A stretch of DNA of 64,000 nt from Lenzites betulinus (taxonomy: Eukaryota; Basidiomycota; Agaricomycetes; Polyporales; Polyporaceae), in assembly GCA_022264855.1 (NCBI GenBank), contig JABYQU010000042.1:62001-126000 (forward strand), in the 5' to 3' direction. A model generated the notes under the pieces. That model was not told the origin of the DNA and searched no databases. It saw only the letters and a program-made list of their open reading frames with translations. Positions 43,750-57,500 of the stretch are shown here, piece after piece. A program made the translations under genes and the position numbers. The stretch's first letter is position 1. Every line of letters begins with the position of its first letter.

Positions 43750-44074
43750 ACTCACGTTCCCCCATCTCCCCATCTCCGTTGGCCATGGTCGTGTATCACC
43801 CGCACATCCGTCTCTTCTGCCTTGTATCAATGGACGGCTGTGTATGTTCCCATTTCAAAGGCGCGAGTAATTTGTATACTCAAGCGACTGTCCTCTGCCT
43901 GCTATAACCAATGTTCTTGTGAGTGAGTTACTAGTTTTCGCGTGTATCGATACTGTGATACAAATATCTGTCCTACTCCAAAGATTCAATCACCACTACT
44001 GTTCTGCGGCGTCCAGGGGTGTTCCTTACATGTCTCCACGCTTCCTTCATACTGCAAATTATGAGCCACATAAA
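43750..44074. other. Convergent intergenic spacer
   Basis: Short AT-rich space between the 3' ends of the P450 (plus) and the F-box/LRR gene (minus); presumably holds both 3' UTRs. Confidence 0.5.
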
Positions 44075-45872
44075 CTAAGCATATGGTGAGAACAGGCAGA
44101 TGAAGTACCTGTACCCATCGATACACTCATACTCCTTGTCTGCACATTCGATTCGAAATGCTTCGCGGCTTGTGGGGTCACGAACGATACGATACGGTAT
44201 CCACTCAAAGGAAACGTCACGGATCACCATTACACAGACGAATTGGACGGTCGGGCTGAGAGCGCACGAGAGCGCGGTAACCGCCTCTTTGTGCTGTGAG
44301 GTAATGCCCACGAGTCCCTCATGGTAGATTCCCGTCTCGTCAAGGTTTTCTGTTCGTCTCAAGTCGAAGTGCACCCGAAGCAGACGCAGCGTGGTCAGGG
44401 GGGCGAGAGCTTGCCCGAGCGCGGACTGTTGTGCGCCTTATTAGCACATGCGACCACAGAAAGCGGACGCACTTACCCAAAAAGCTACATCCTGCGCGCA
44501 ACCATTCGTGCGATAGCGGAATATTTGGAGGAACGCCAACGTCGGGAACGCAGTTGCGATGTGCCGCATAAGCCCGATATCTTCCGAGGACGCTGCGAAC
44601 TCGATGTCAAGGCGTCGAAGGCGAACAAGCGACGTCCCACATCGCCTCAGGAGACGCAACAGCTCGTCGGACGTCGGCAGAGTCAAACCCCAGCCATATT
44701 CGTGCATAATCTTGATCTCCCTCGCCCATGAATACGCCACAGCGTAGCGTCGAGGGAAACACCGTATTGTCAGCTCCTGAAGACTGTCCGGCAGGTGTGC
44801 GAACAGTTCCTCGTCCGGGTGAGGGTTCGAGACCGTCAGGACCTCCAACTTCGGCCACGGACATCCGCCCGTCCAGCCAGGGGGACATATGCGCTGCGGC
44901 CCTGATTCAGAAGAGTGTGCGAGCTCGAGCTTGAGGACACGCAGGTTTGGCATCCGCGTCAGGTTCTCGAGCAGGTACGCACGCAGGGAGCGTCGCGGTC
45001 CCCCGCGAAGGACAAGCTCGCGGAAACATGGCCAGTCCCTCCTCCGGAACGCTCCAAATGGCGCGGTTTCGATTGGCATCTCCACGACCTCGATGGTATG
45101 GTGGATTCGCTTGAACAGGCAGAGGAGTAGTTTTGCCTCCTCCGGCGTCTGAGAGTACTGTGTGTCGGTCCGGACAGGTCTGCGGAAGGATGTAAGAGAG
45201 GCGACAGGACCTGTGAGTCGAAGATGTTTGGGGATACTGCCATCGAATTCCGCCGGGAGGCATAACGATGGTCCGAACTCGACAGAAGAGATGTGGGGCG
45301 TAGAGAAAATAGCGTCGAGGACCCAGAAAGGCAAGCCGGTGTCTACAGAAGGGTCTACAACGACATTGCGCAGTCGTGTCATTTTGCTCAACGCATCCGT
45401 GAGGAATTCATGATTAGGGTATTTGTGAGAGGCGCGACGGGACGGAGTTTTGTACGTTTTCCACACAGTAGGGTAGTTGTAGTCGTAGTCACAGAAGAAT
45501 CTCATAGATCTATGTAGGGGTCAGCGGATGGAAGCAGGTGTCACTGATACGTGCGCACCGAACATATGACCTAACACTCTCGGGTATGAAGTCCTTTGGG
45601 GTGATGACACTTGACCGGAGAAGAATCCGCGCGAAGAGAACGGGCATAGACAGTTGTCGCAGCAAACGACACGTTGAAGCAAGTGGGCGAAGAAAATAAC
45701 GGGTACGGACAAACTCGAAGATGAGAAGGAGAACATCATAATTCAGCGACAGGAGGGTCTTTGACGTCGTCAACGTCGTGTTTGCGCTTTTCCTCTTCGT
45801 CTTCACTACGACTTCAAACTCGTCCTCACTTGAAGAAAGCTCGGTGAGAGATGATTCCTCGTCTGAGAGCAT
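44075..45872 (-). CDS. F-box/LRR-type protein, copy A
   Basis: Three exons (45559-45872, 44477-45509, 44075-44425) join in phase to 565 residues. The start MLSDEESSLTELSSSEDEFE is acidic/Ser-rich. An F-box-like segment follows (LNYDVLLLIFEFVRTRYFLR, then PLASTCRLLRQLSMPVLFAR), and then a long domain with LRR-like spacing (LRNVVVDPSV, LRVLKLELAH, LEVLTVSNPH, LQELTIRCFP). Presumed SCF-type substrate adaptor; substrate unknown. A near-identical copy lies inverted at 62555, and a decayed fragment at 40559. The residues between the F-box and the first leucine-rich stretch (DYDYNYP) vary in repeat number between copies. Confidence 0.78.
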
Positions 45873-46333
45873 ATTGCACGCTGTGGGACCTTGAGTGCGG
45901 TGAAGATGGTGATGGTAGAGGTTCAAGCGCACCAGACCGCGGACGTACTAATAGCACTGATCCAACTTCCAGAGTACTGAGTATAAGTTAAGTACGAGTC
46001 AATATGACTCGGTGTACAACTTAGGTGGGGGTAAGAGAGAACTTGGTGGTCATGACTCCGCCAGGTGCTGCCACTAGTACTGGTGTCAATTGAAATAAAG
46101 TCACCAAGCATCTACACCAATACTACAGGTCCAACTACCGGCAACCCGAGTTCCTATTTTGATCGACAGGCAAGCCCACGACAAGTTTCGGCTTTCATTG
46201 GGTTTGATCCTCTAATATGAACAAGGCTAAGCGAGAGCCCTCAGATACGCCTACGAATCTACTAGTTGTAGTACTTCCCCTCTCGGGGGCGCACTCGCGC
46301 CCCTAAGCTTACTCGAAGAACCCCATCCGGTCC
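44417..46333 (-). repeat. Inverted duplication, left arm (F-box/LRR gene plus upstream region)
   Basis: It matches 59457-64000 in reverse orientation, apart from insertions in the right arm, from the F-box gene through about 380 bp upstream. Similarity ends at the shared ..GAACCCCATCCGGTCC (46317-46332 here). The upstream part contains a GC hairpin (CGGGGGCGCACTCGCGCCCC) and looks like part of a mobile or LTR-like sequence, but I cannot define element ends. The left limit is set only by where the window cuts the right arm. Confidence 0.85.
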
Positions 46334-46858
46334 CACTCCGCGCGATCCGGTCCAACATCGAACGCGCCCACCCAATTCGCACCGCCGTCAGCCCCGCAAC
46401 GCGCACGAACAGTGTCCCATCCAGCACCTCCCCACCGCCTGCGTCCAGAGCTGTGCTTGGACAACACTAGTAGTGAATGCTGGCACTCAACATTCACAAT
46501 CACGCTTCACTATCTCAACACACCCACACGTTAAAGAGAGGGGCAAAAAGGAACGGACGTTCATAGGACACGAACACAACAGGAGACGCGGTACGGATAA
46601 TACAATGCTTTTCAAGAACCCACAGCACAACAACGACACGCCACCCAAGCAAACCCCAACATGTACCGCCCGGCAAGCGTACACCTCCCTCTATATAAAA
46701 CGCACTGTGTGTAAGTGTGTGTGTGATCCAAGACTATGTACGAAGATTAGTGTGCACGGCGTGCGAAGCGAAGCAGGTATGCATGCGGAAAGGACGCGCA
46801 ATAAGGGCGAAGGGCAGGTTCCAGGAGAGGGAAGGGGGAAGGGGCAGACGGGGCACGA
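46334..46858. other. 3' flank of the purine permease gene
   Basis: Left unique border of the inverted duplication, then AT-richer DNA downstream of the permease stop, with CACACACTTACAC-type repeats on the minus strand. No gene seen. Confidence 0.5.
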
Positions 46859-49404
46859 TCACCGGCTCTGCGTGCGCGCGTCGTACTCGGCCATGCTCGC
46901 CTTCGTATGGCTCTGCTCGTCGATCGACGCTGAGCGGCGCGGCTGCAGGGGCACGTCCGTCGAGGGACCCTTGGAGCCGCGGCGGCCCGCGAGGTACTTC
47001 ATCCAGCCGGGCGCGATCCCGCCGGGGGGGATCACCCAGGTCTCCGCGACCTCGTAGCTGGGCGGCGTGAAGCGCGGCGAGATGCGGATGAGCAGCCACG
47101 TCGTGCCATTGAGGAGCGTGTACGAGATGATGCCCGCGATGACGCCGTACGCGATGTTGTACGAGAGCGGGATGATGATGATCGTGAGGAACGCGGGGAC
47201 AGCGTCGCCGACGTAGTCCCAGTTGATCTCGCGCACGCTGAAGGCGTTGTCAGTACAGTTTTTCAAAGCGCAGGAAGATTAAAAAATACGTACTTGCGGA
47301 TCATCAGCGAACCGACGATGACCAGCGCACCACCAGTCGCCCATGGCGGGATCGAGGCGAAGATCGGCGCGAAGAACACGGAGATGAAGAACATGATACC
47401 TGTGACCATCGCAGTGATACCGGTCTTGCCTCCTTCTGAGATACCGGTCGCGGACTCGACGAACGCCGTGACGGGGGATGTACCCATGAGGGCACCCATG
47501 GAGATACAGAACGCATCAACGCAGTACGCGACGGTCGAGCCCTCGAAGTCGAGCGTGACGGGGTCGCGGAGACCGGCGAACTTGGCCATCGAGTACAGGG
47601 TACCGGTGGTGTCGAGGATATCGACGTACAGGAAGGTGACCAGCGCGTACCAGACCTTGCCGTTGCCGTAGTTGTACTGGGATCGAAGCAGATGTAAGGG
47701 ACATGTTACGTTGGTGGCCTTTTCGAGAACTTACGTCGAGAGCATTGCCGATGCGCTTCAGCGGCCAGAAGGTGACAACTTGCTTGAAGAAGTCGAACAT
47801 AGCGTCACCAGCATCCGTATGGGGGAAGTAGGTGACGGGCGTGGTGCGAGGCCACGAGATGATGGAGGTGAGGAAGATGCCGATGAGGATAGCACCGCGC
47901 ACGCGGTACAGCATCAGGAACACCGTCAAGACACTGCGGTCGTATTATGGGTCAGCAGCTGCATACTTGCGACGCAGTTTGACACATACCCGCCGAGGAA
48001 GATACCAAGCCACATTGTGGGGCTACGCAAGACCTTGGTGCCACAGTAGTTGGGAAGGTCGGCGCTGAGGTAGTCTGCAACAAAATGTTAGACACAAGAC
48101 ATATGCCTATAGAACAAGCCTCTCACCTTCCGGGAGACAACCGCCGAGACCGACGAAGTTTGTGGTGTCACCACCAATGACGCTCAAGCCGCCGGAGGCT
48201 GCATAGAAGGGTCAAAACGGTGAACTGCGCGGGGAAAATAATTTGAGGCTTACAGAGACCGACGAAGGCAATGAAGAGACCGATACCGGCGCCGACGGCC
48301 ATGACAAGCGACTGGGGCATGGAGCGGGCGAGCCATTGACGGAGACCGAGGAGAGACAGGATCAAAAAGATCCATCCCTCCATGAACACCGCGGCAAGAG
48401 CTTCCCGATACGAAATGAAGCCAGTGCCGTGGAAACCGACGACGGAGTAGGTGAACTGCGAACATGGCGAACGTTAGTACGTTCCTGGGGTTGCGATTGG
48501 TATTCCGTGAACTAGATTCTAATCATGCGATAGGTCGTCTGACTGCCAGAGCGCTGACGCCACAGATGGGCAGCATGAATTGTCAAGGTGTGGATTTGAA
48601 GGTGACGCTCTGACCCTTGCCCTGAGTCAAGCTTTGACCTGAGTCAGGGTCAACAGGCCAGATCTGCAGGACTATAGCGACTGTGCTGCCCATGTTACCA
48701 AGCAGCCGCCAGACACCTCTGATTGCCGCTGGCCGGTGGCGTTCCCACCTTGTGCAGCGGCGCAGGGCCTCCTCCTTATCGCAAACCAAAGGAAGTCGAA
48801 CTCACATATGCGTTGAGGCCCAAACCCGGGGCCATCCCAACGGGGAGGTTCGCGAAGAGACCCATAAGGAATGACGAGAGCGCAGAGATAGCGGCGGAGG
48901 TAGTGATGAGGTCGCGCTGCACATCGCTGACACAGGCAAGGTATGTGGGATCTGCGGCACAGCCGTCGTTTGTTGCACATTCACAAGTTCCTCCTGAGTC
49001 TTTCAGGATGGCGGCGTTGACCGAAATCTATGGGGGGAGTGAGATGGGATGCACACAGGAGGCTTTGCCGAGGATCGTGTACTGACAATGTACGCCATAG
49101 CCGCCTGTAAAAGTTGAGAGCGGTGAGTTTTTCATCGCACCCACGTAGGCGTGTGGACTCACCCATGTTGTCAAGCCTGCACGGATCTCGGTCTGGGTGT
49201 GGTGTGAGGACAAGTAGGAGGTGCGAGAAGACCGTACGCACCAAGAACCGAGAACCTTCACGTTCCTTCGGGTGACCGGAACCTTCCAAGCGGAAGTACC
49301 TCCCCACGAAAGAGTCCGCGACCTGAGGGCGCTTAGCATATGCAAGTGTGAAGGGGAGGAAGTGGACATACCACGGCGTTGAGTCTGTCCGTGAAGGCAA
49401 CCAT
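46859..49404 (-). CDS. azgA: AzgA-type purine (hypoxanthine/adenine/guanine) permease
   Basis: Proton-coupled purine base importer of the plasma membrane (AzgA/NCS2-like). The start is MVAFTDRLNAVV at 49404, and ADSFVGRYFRLEGSGHPKER follows the first intron. Hallmarks in order: TEIRAGLTTW...AYI, LNAAILKDSGG, MGLFANLPVGMAPGLGLNAY, FTYSVVGFHGTG, MPQSLVMAVGAGIGLFIAFV, DILDTTGTLYSMAKFAGL, GTSPVTAFVESATGISEGGK, IPPWATGGALVIVGSLMIRN, VPAFLTIIIIPLSYNIAYG, and a polar C-tail ending EYDARTQSR. Many hydrophobic helices fit the usual 12-14-TM topology. Introns are mostly ~50-70 bp; one is 350 bp (48456-48805). Four HGATAR motifs lie just upstream. The exact number of short exons near the N-terminus is not fully resolved. 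Confidence 0.9.
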
Positions 49405-51595
49405 GGTGCAAAAGGGCGACGAGAGGATGGGGGTCGGGAGGAAAGAGGTCCACACATTTTATCGGATTCGGAACCTGGACGATAGAGCGGTTGCCGAGAT
49501 CCACACGGGCGATTATCGAATTACCCGCGGGTTAGATAACCAGCTTAGTCTTTTTTCCATGTGTTCGGGTGCACAGCCACCGCGTCCCGTCCTCTCCGCC
49601 GCGTCTCTCCTCCGCTTCCCCCCGTCTCCTCGTGCTACTTGCCTCCACTTGCATACTGCGCAAGGCTGCCCAGTGGATATCCCGCGAATACTATGCCCAA
49701 CAACGTCGCGTTCCACCCGTAGCAGACATGTCGGTGTCCCATGCGATCGGTCGGGTTGGATCGACACCGAGATCGCAATCGTGGTACCGACTTCCGGTGG
49801 CTGCGCTCGTTGGCCCCGTCCCTGGCTGCAACGCTGGCCGCCGCACTCGCCATTTGCCACCGTTTCTGACCTCCTCCGCGCACCTCTTCACCCACCACAT
49901 AGCCGAACTCCACCTGTTGGACCTTGTAGCATTTTGAATTCGAGTGTGCAGCGAGCGAATTCGAGCGTGGGCGCGCCCCGTCACACGAGCAGGTACCGTC
50001 ATTTCCTTCCGTCAGATCCTGCGAACGTATATATTTCCCTGGCGTACAGGGCACCTTCTGAGTCCACGGTTCACCCTTCATGTTTTTCCACCCGAAGTAG
50101 AAGCCGCTGGTGCATGTGGCGGAGGTGTGGGTGACCTGCCCAGGATTCTTCGCGCCCTTGCGCTTCTGATGCGCGCGTCCGTAACGATCGTACACCTCCA
50201 GCGCGAGAACCACCCCGGCCATGCGAATGCTCACAACGTATGTCCTCCAGCGAGTTATATTAGCCAAGCAATCAACCGTCGAGAACTATCTAAAGAATCT
50301 ATCCTATGTATACACGCCGACAACGAACCTCGACAGACCTCGCCCCCTCATACCGGCGCCATGTCATGCCATCCGCGAAAAGCACGCGAAGAATTGAGCC
50401 TGAGAAGATCCACCACACTTCTAGCGTTGATGCAGAGATGTTCCCCAGGGCGCGCGCGGGCACCTCCCCGGCGCCCCCCAACCCCGACCCACCTTTCGAT
50501 GCGCCCAGAAGCCAGCCAGCCAGCGCCCCCATCCTAGCTGTAACACAGATTCAGAACACCAACTCCGACGGACGGCGCGCAACCCATCCGTCGCGGCAAC
50601 AACCTCCCAGGCCTCAGGCGCCCACCCGCCGGCGACCGCACACGCTCGCTGGGCACGGTGACCGGTCGCCCGTCGAACAGCGAGTGGACTATCGGAAGCA
50701 GGCCGCGCCACCAACAGCCTATCGACGATGGGGCTGCAGACAGCTAGCTGATCGGGCAAGGCACGCCCCGGGTCTGTGCTCAGACGGGTTTATTTGGCTT
50801 AGCGTGCGCGACCGTGCGTGTGTGCCTGAATCTCGCTGGACGGTCGCGAGAGTGGCACGCCGCATTCAGGCTGGTGGGCCGTGCACCGTCCCGCGAGGTG
50901 TCTTCGCCGTTGCGAGGCGTGTGTGCGGGCGACTGCGGGCGCGGCGACGGTCACGTAGCAGCAGCGTGCTTATGGCGGTCAGCTGGGGGCAGAAGCTTCG
51001 AGTTCGCATAGGGACGGTCGTTGGAACGTATGGAAGAAGTTACGAACCCCGCGCCCCTTGACGACTGCGGCTAAAGGTGGTATAGGCTCGAGGGACGGCA
51101 GAGAAGCTCGTCTGCTCATGTGTTTGGCCGTCGTGCTTCTCCACCGGGAGATGAAGCTACCCATTCCGACTCGGTGGGTGCGCAGACTCGGGGGACATTT
51201 AATAGTATGACACAATTGAATGACGTTATACGTCCTCGCACTCGCGCCAACGCACTCGTTGCTGTTGCGAGACGCGTGAATGGTTCGTGCGGTGCGTATA
51301 CCTATACCTCATGTTGACTGCTTAAAACCGTCTATATAAGCTCCTATGCACAAACGCAACAACTCGGAATGAAGACCAAGAAGATGACAACAAGAAAACC
51401 AATGATACATTTTGATCTGCAACTCCTCTTCTCTACTCGACGTTTACGTCTACGTATATACATATGTTGGATGTCTACAACTTCTGTCTTCAAGCATGCA
51501 AATGGTTTAGTGTTCGGATGAGATACCGGCGCACGAGTCCAAGATGATGTATATGTGTACTTTTCCTTCCCCTCGTTCTCCTTCTATGTACTTTT
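49405..51595. other. Spacer between purine permease and URA2
   Basis: Besides the GATA cluster I find no gene. The open frame 50306-51061 (plus, 251 codons) is Pro/Arg-rich without a recognisable domain and overlaps opposing frames. The right 500 bp (51060-51595) is AT-rich and probably includes the URA2 3' UTR. Confidence 0.45.
49459..49539. promoter_or_regulatory. Cluster of GATA-factor (HGATAR) motifs upstream of the purine permease
   Basis: CGATAA on the minus strand at 49459-49464 and 49513-49518, CGATAG on the plus strand at 49480-49485 and AGATAA at 49534-49539, all within 55-135 bp upstream of the ATG. In ascomycetes AreA/Gln3-type GATA factors activate purine-uptake genes under nitrogen limitation through such sites; applying this to a basidiomycete is inference. 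Confidence 0.45.
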
Positions 51596-54500
51596 TCAGC
51601 CCATTACACTCGCCAGGAGCGCCATGCGGACCTATGAGGATACCATACCGATCAGTAAAACGTATCGCGAGCACAACGGGAGCGACGTACGAAGAGCCCG
51701 TAACGCATCTGCCGGAAGTACACAGCGCGCCGCGAGTCGAAGTCCACATCCGGGTCGATCTCTGCTCAAACCCCAGAAATCAGTAAACAACCACCACGGG
51801 TACAGCGCAGTGAACGTACCGTTGACGCGCGGGAGCGGGTGCATGACGATCATCTCCTCCTTCGCGCGCGAGAGCAGCGCGTGGTCGACACGGTACGAGT
51901 CCTTCACTGCGAGGTACTCGGCCTCGTCCCGGAACCGCTCCTTCTGCATCCGCGTCACATACAGCACGTCGGTCTCCCCGAGGACCTCCTCGAGCGACTC
52001 GTACTGGTGCACGGGAATCCCGGCCTTGCGCGCCGCGGACACGACGCTCGCGGGCATCGTGAGCGAGGGCGGGGACACGAAGTTCAGGCGTACGGAGTAC
52101 AGCGAGAGCAGCGTGACGAGGCTGTGCACTGTGCGCCCGTTCTTGAGGTCGCCGAGCATGGTGATCGTCCGCCCGTTGACCGTGCCCAGTTCAGAACGGA
52201 TCGTGTACACGTCGAGCAGCGCCTTTCGCGCGCATATTAGCCTCAATGCGAGCTACACATCGTGAACGGACTCACCTGCGACGGGTGCTCCCCGATACCG
52301 TCACCGGCATTGAGAATGGGCACGGGCGAGTACTTCGCAGCCAGCTGTGAGCTGCCCACCTCCGGGTGCCGAATGACGATCGCGTCCGCGTAACAGCCGA
52401 GCGTCCTGATCGTGTCCGGCAGCGTCTCGCCCTTCTGCACTGAGGAGAAGTCCGCATTGATGTTGACGACCTCTCCGCCGCACCGCTTCATCGCGGCGTC
52501 GAACGACGAGGACGTGCGCGTCGACGGCTCATAGAACAGCGTCGCGAGCACCTTGCCCTTGAGGATGTCGAGCGTGCCGTTCCGCTCCACCTGGAGCTGC
52601 ATCTCGTGCGCGAGCGTGAAGAGGTCGTGTACGTCGCGGTGGCTGAATTGCTTGACGGAGAGGATGTGGCGGCGGTTGAAGGCGGGATGGGGAAGAAGAT
52701 GGGTGAAGATCTGGGCACTGGAGATGGGCCCCTGGATGGGCGCGAGAGCCGTAGAGGTTGCAGTGGTGGTAGGTGGGAGGGGTGCGTATGAGGGCGCGTC
52801 AACGGGGACCTTCGAAGTAAGACCCGGGACGTCCGGACGAGGGCCAGAGACTGACAACCGCCTTTCAGCTGGAGGATGACTCAAAGTGGTGCTAGACAAA
52901 TCCTTGCCGAGCGGAGCGCCAGAGAGCTCGCCGTCAAGGAAAGCAGTCTGGCTGTGGATCTGCACTCGGTGAACGGCGCCATTGACCACGGTACCCTCCA
53001 ACGGAGACCAGAAGGGCTTCGTTTTGCGGAAAAGGGACTTGCGGCCAACGACAATCTCTACGTTCGTGTGGGTTTGCTCCGGAAGTTCGAAGATCCTCAG
53101 AGGGTTGTCGTGGAGTCGGCGACGAACGTCATCCAAGGTCAGGCGTCCTGAAGCCACTGCATCGAGGAGGAGCGGCAGGGTCTCTTCAATGCCAGACGCG
53201 GCTGAAGCCTCCTTCCCGAGCTGGGTGGCAAGCTCGTAGGGAACGCGTCCCACAGAGAAGACGTCGATTGCGTCGAGGTTATCCCAGAGGTACTGCTGAT
53301 CCTCAGCCGTAGGCAAACAAGTGACGCCGGGGAACTGCTCCTTTGTGAAGAACAGGGCATATACGGTGACGTCGCACGTAACCTTCAGCTGCTTGGCCTT
53401 GCTGAGGGAAATGAAGAGCATGTCTTCCTTCGTCTGGACATTGGTAACGTGGAGCGTGCTGTTGTGGAGGTCCGCCAGAAGCAGAATGGGGGCGAGGTTT
53501 GCGCCGCGTGCGTCGGTCACGATGGGCTTATCCGTCGGCCACGACGCAAAGTGCGCCGCAGTGGCAGTGATCTGGGTGTCTGGGTCGCGGTAACGGAAGG
53601 GAACGAAGAGTGACTTGACGTCGGCTTCGAGCTCTTCGTCGAATGATTTGACGTTCGAGGTAGACGCGGTGATGCTCAGTGCATAGTTGGAGTACGCACG
53701 GCCTGCGATGTTGCTTGCTGCTTTGTCCAGAGAGGCGCGGTCGGTCAACTTGCTGTTGATGCCCACAGGGAGGATCAGCGCAGTCACGAAACCGCCGCCA
53801 AGAGAAGCCCTCGTCGCCTCCACGATGTCCTCTCCGGCAAAGGAGAGATCGGGTATGTAGGACGCGATGTTCACAAGACCGGGGAAGATATGGGTCTCAT
53901 GAGAGGTCTTGAAATCTACTGGGGACACGTCCAGGGGCAACTTCCGGACGAGGGCCTCGAAGAGGATCTTCGCGATCTTGACGTTTGTGATGAGCGGCAC
54001 GGCAAAGTCGACGGCCATACGACGAGTACGGTAGCCCTTGCTGGCATAGCTGGCAGGACGACGGTAGTGGTTCTTTGACGGAAGGTTGATGTACATGTCG
54101 ATGAGGTTGTTCGCAAGATGCTGGGTCAGTGAGTACTCGGACTTCTGGTCGCTATCCTCGGCGAGGATTTCGAGGTACTACAATTCCACAGTCAGCACTT
54201 GCAACATAGGTCGCATGTGAGGACGAACCTTGCAAGGAACACCATGCTCAGTGAAGAAGTCAGCTGTTCCCGATGTACCGAAGATGCTGTACCCTGCTGC
54301 GCGAAGGCGCTGCACGGAGGGCAAGATTTCGAGCTTCTCCTTGTAACCACCAATGGAGAACAGAATGTTCTTCTTCGGGAGCTCGATACCCGTCGAGATC
54401 AGCGCCTTGACGTACGCCTCGTACTTGTCCTTGCCGAAGCAGGCTACCTCGCCGGTCGACGCCATCTCAACACCCAGGACGGGGTCCGCACCGGACAGCC

Positions 54501-57500
54501 TGCTGAAGCTGAACTGCGCAACCTTGACACCGACGTAGTCCGGAGGGAGCGGGACGTGCGGGTACGGCTCGATAGGCAGGTTGAGCATGACCTTCGTCGC
54601 CAGCTCGATCGCGTCGATCCCGGTGACCTTCGACACGAACGGGAACGAGCGCGCCGCGCGCAAGTTGCACTCGATCACCTTGATCTCGTTGTTCTTCGCG
54701 ATGAACTGGATATTGTACGGCCCGGTCACGTTCAGCGCGTTCCCGATCTTCGCCGTCGCGTCCTCGATGCGCCGCACCGTCTCCGGGTCGAGGTCCTGCG
54801 GCGGGTGGATGAGCGTCGCGTCGCCGGAGTGCACGCCCGCGTTCTCGACGTGCTCCGAGATGTAGTGCATGACCATCTTGCCGTCCTTCGCCACTGCGTC
54901 CATCTCGATCTCCTTCGCGCCCTCGATGTACTTCGTGATCACGACCGGGTGCTCGCGTGAGACCGCCGTCGCTTGCGAGAGGTAGCTGTTAAGGTCGTTC
55001 TCGCTGAACACGACGTTCATGGCCGCGCCGGAAAGGACGTATGAGGGGCGCACGAGCACCGGGTAGCCGACCTTCTCGCAGAACGCGTGCGCCTCGTTGA
55101 AGCTTGACAGCTCTTTCCAGAGCGGCTGGTCGACGCCAATCTCGTCCAGAAGACGCGAGAACTTGAATCGGTTCTCCGCAGTGTCAATCATCTCGGGTGA
55201 CGTCCCGTAGATTTTAACGTTCTGGCGGTAGAGCGGAAGCGCGATGTTGTTCGGGGTTTGCCCGCCCATGGAGATGATAACGCCGCGGGACCGTTCGGCA
55301 TCGTAAATGTCGAGCACTGTCTCGAGACAGATGTTCTCGAAGTAGAGGCGGTCGGCCTCGTCATAGTCGGTACTGACGGTCTCCGGGTTGTAGTTGATCA
55401 TGACCGTGGACAGGCCGCTCTCGCGCAGCGTCCGAATAGCGCGGACCGCACACCAGTCGAACTCTACCGAGGATCCAATACGGTATACACCCGAGCCCAG
55501 AACGATGACACCGCAGTCGTCGAAGGTGACGTCGTGCTCGACTGCGTTGTAGGTCGTGTAGAGATAGTTGGTGAACGCGGGGAACTCGGCGGCGACGGTG
55601 TCGATCTGCTTGACGAAAGGGGCCACACCAATCTCTTGGCGCAGGCGACGGACAGCGAGCTCCGTCGAACCCATGCATGTCGCGATCAGCCGGTCAGAGA
55701 AACCAAGCTGCTTCGCTTTGCGAAGAAGCTCATCGCCGACGACTGTGATGTTGCTTCCGCTAGATGGGACGTTGGTAACTTGATAATCGTAAGGAGGTAG
55801 CAGTACTCACGAAAGGCGTTGCTCCATCTTGAAGATAGACTCTAGCTTCGTGAGGAACCACTTGTCGATGTTCGTCATTTGCCAGATCTTGTCGACGCTG
55901 TAGCCCCGGTGGAAAGCAGTGTTGATCGCGAAGATGCGCTTGTCCGTCGGGTTCATGAGCTCCTCATCAATATCCTCGACATAGTCATTCTGCAATGGTT
56001 CCGTCAACATCGCTATACAGATGCTGCTGTAAGCGCGGAAAACGCACCTTGGCAAAGCCCAAGAACTGGTCATCGATCGCCCGAATCGCCTTCTGAATCG
56101 TCTCCTGGAACGAACGTCCGATGCTCATGACCTCGCCCACGCTCTTCATGCTGCTGCTAAGCAGCCGGCTCACGCGGCTGAACTTCTTGAGGTCCCAGCG
56201 CGGGATTTTCACCACAACGTAATCCAAGCTTGGCTCGAAACACGCGGATGTGACCTTCGTCACCGAGTTCTTGATCTCGTTCAGCGGAATCCCGAGCCCG
56301 AGCTTCGCTGCGATGAACGCGAGCGGGTACCCGGTCGCCTTGGACGCGAGCGCGGAGGAACGCGACAAACGCGCGTTGACCTAGAAATATTTAGTACGAG
56401 ATGCATGAATTCGACTGCGCGCAACGTGCCTCGATAATGCAGTACTCTTTGGACGTCGGGTTGAGCGCGTACTGGATGTTGCACTCGCCCACGACTCCGA
56501 GATGACGGATGACGTTGATCGCGGTCGTGCGGAGCATGTTGTAGTCGCTGTCGGAGAGCGTCTGCGACGGTGCGACGACGATCGAGTCTCCGGTGTGGAT
56601 ACCAAGAGGGTCGAAGTTCTGTCAATATCCTTGAGTATCGCACGAGTATGGTCAATGGACGGGCTGCGCACCTCCATGTTACAGACCGTGATACAATTAT
56701 CGCGGCAGTCGCGCACGACTTCATACTCGATCTCCTTCCATCCCTTCATGCTCTTCTCAACGAGCACCTGCGGGCTCGTCGCGAAAGCCTTACTGCACAG
56801 TGCCTGCAGCTGTTGCTCGTTCTGCGCGAAGCCCGAGCCAAGACCTCCGAGCGCATACGCCGCGCGAACAATGACGGGGTACCCGATCGCGTTCGCTGCG
56901 ACTACGGCCTCCTCGCTTGTGGTGGCCGTGCTCGATTGCGCGCACCGCTCGCCGATCTCCTCCATCGCGCTCGCGAACATTTGGCGATCTTCAGTCATGA
57001 TGATCGTGTCGATAGGCGTGCCGAGCACCTTGCACCCGAGGCTCTCGAACTCGTCCTTGAGCTTGATCCCGACGTTGAGGGCCGTCTGCCCGCCAAACGT
57101 CACGTAGATGCCGTCCGGCTTCTCGTACTTGATGATCTTGCGCACGAACTCGGGGGTGACGGGGAGGAAGTAGACTTTGTCCGCGAGCCCGCGCGACGTC
57201 GCGATGGTCGCAATGTTGGGGTTGACGAGAATGGTGTAGATGCCCTCCTGCTTGAGCGCCTTGATCGCTTGCGAGCCCGAGTAGTCAAACTCGCCTGCCT
57301 GACCGATGGACAGACCGCCAGAGCCGAGGATGAGCACCTTCTGTACATTCGCGCGCGGCACCCGCTTCTCATTCTCCTCCTTCGTCCCACCGGGCATGGA
57401 GATCGGCACCCCGCTGCCCGTCTTCGCGCAGTCGAGTATGTTCTGGATGAACACGTCGAACAAGAACTCGGTGTCGCGCGGACCAGGCGTGGACTCGGGG

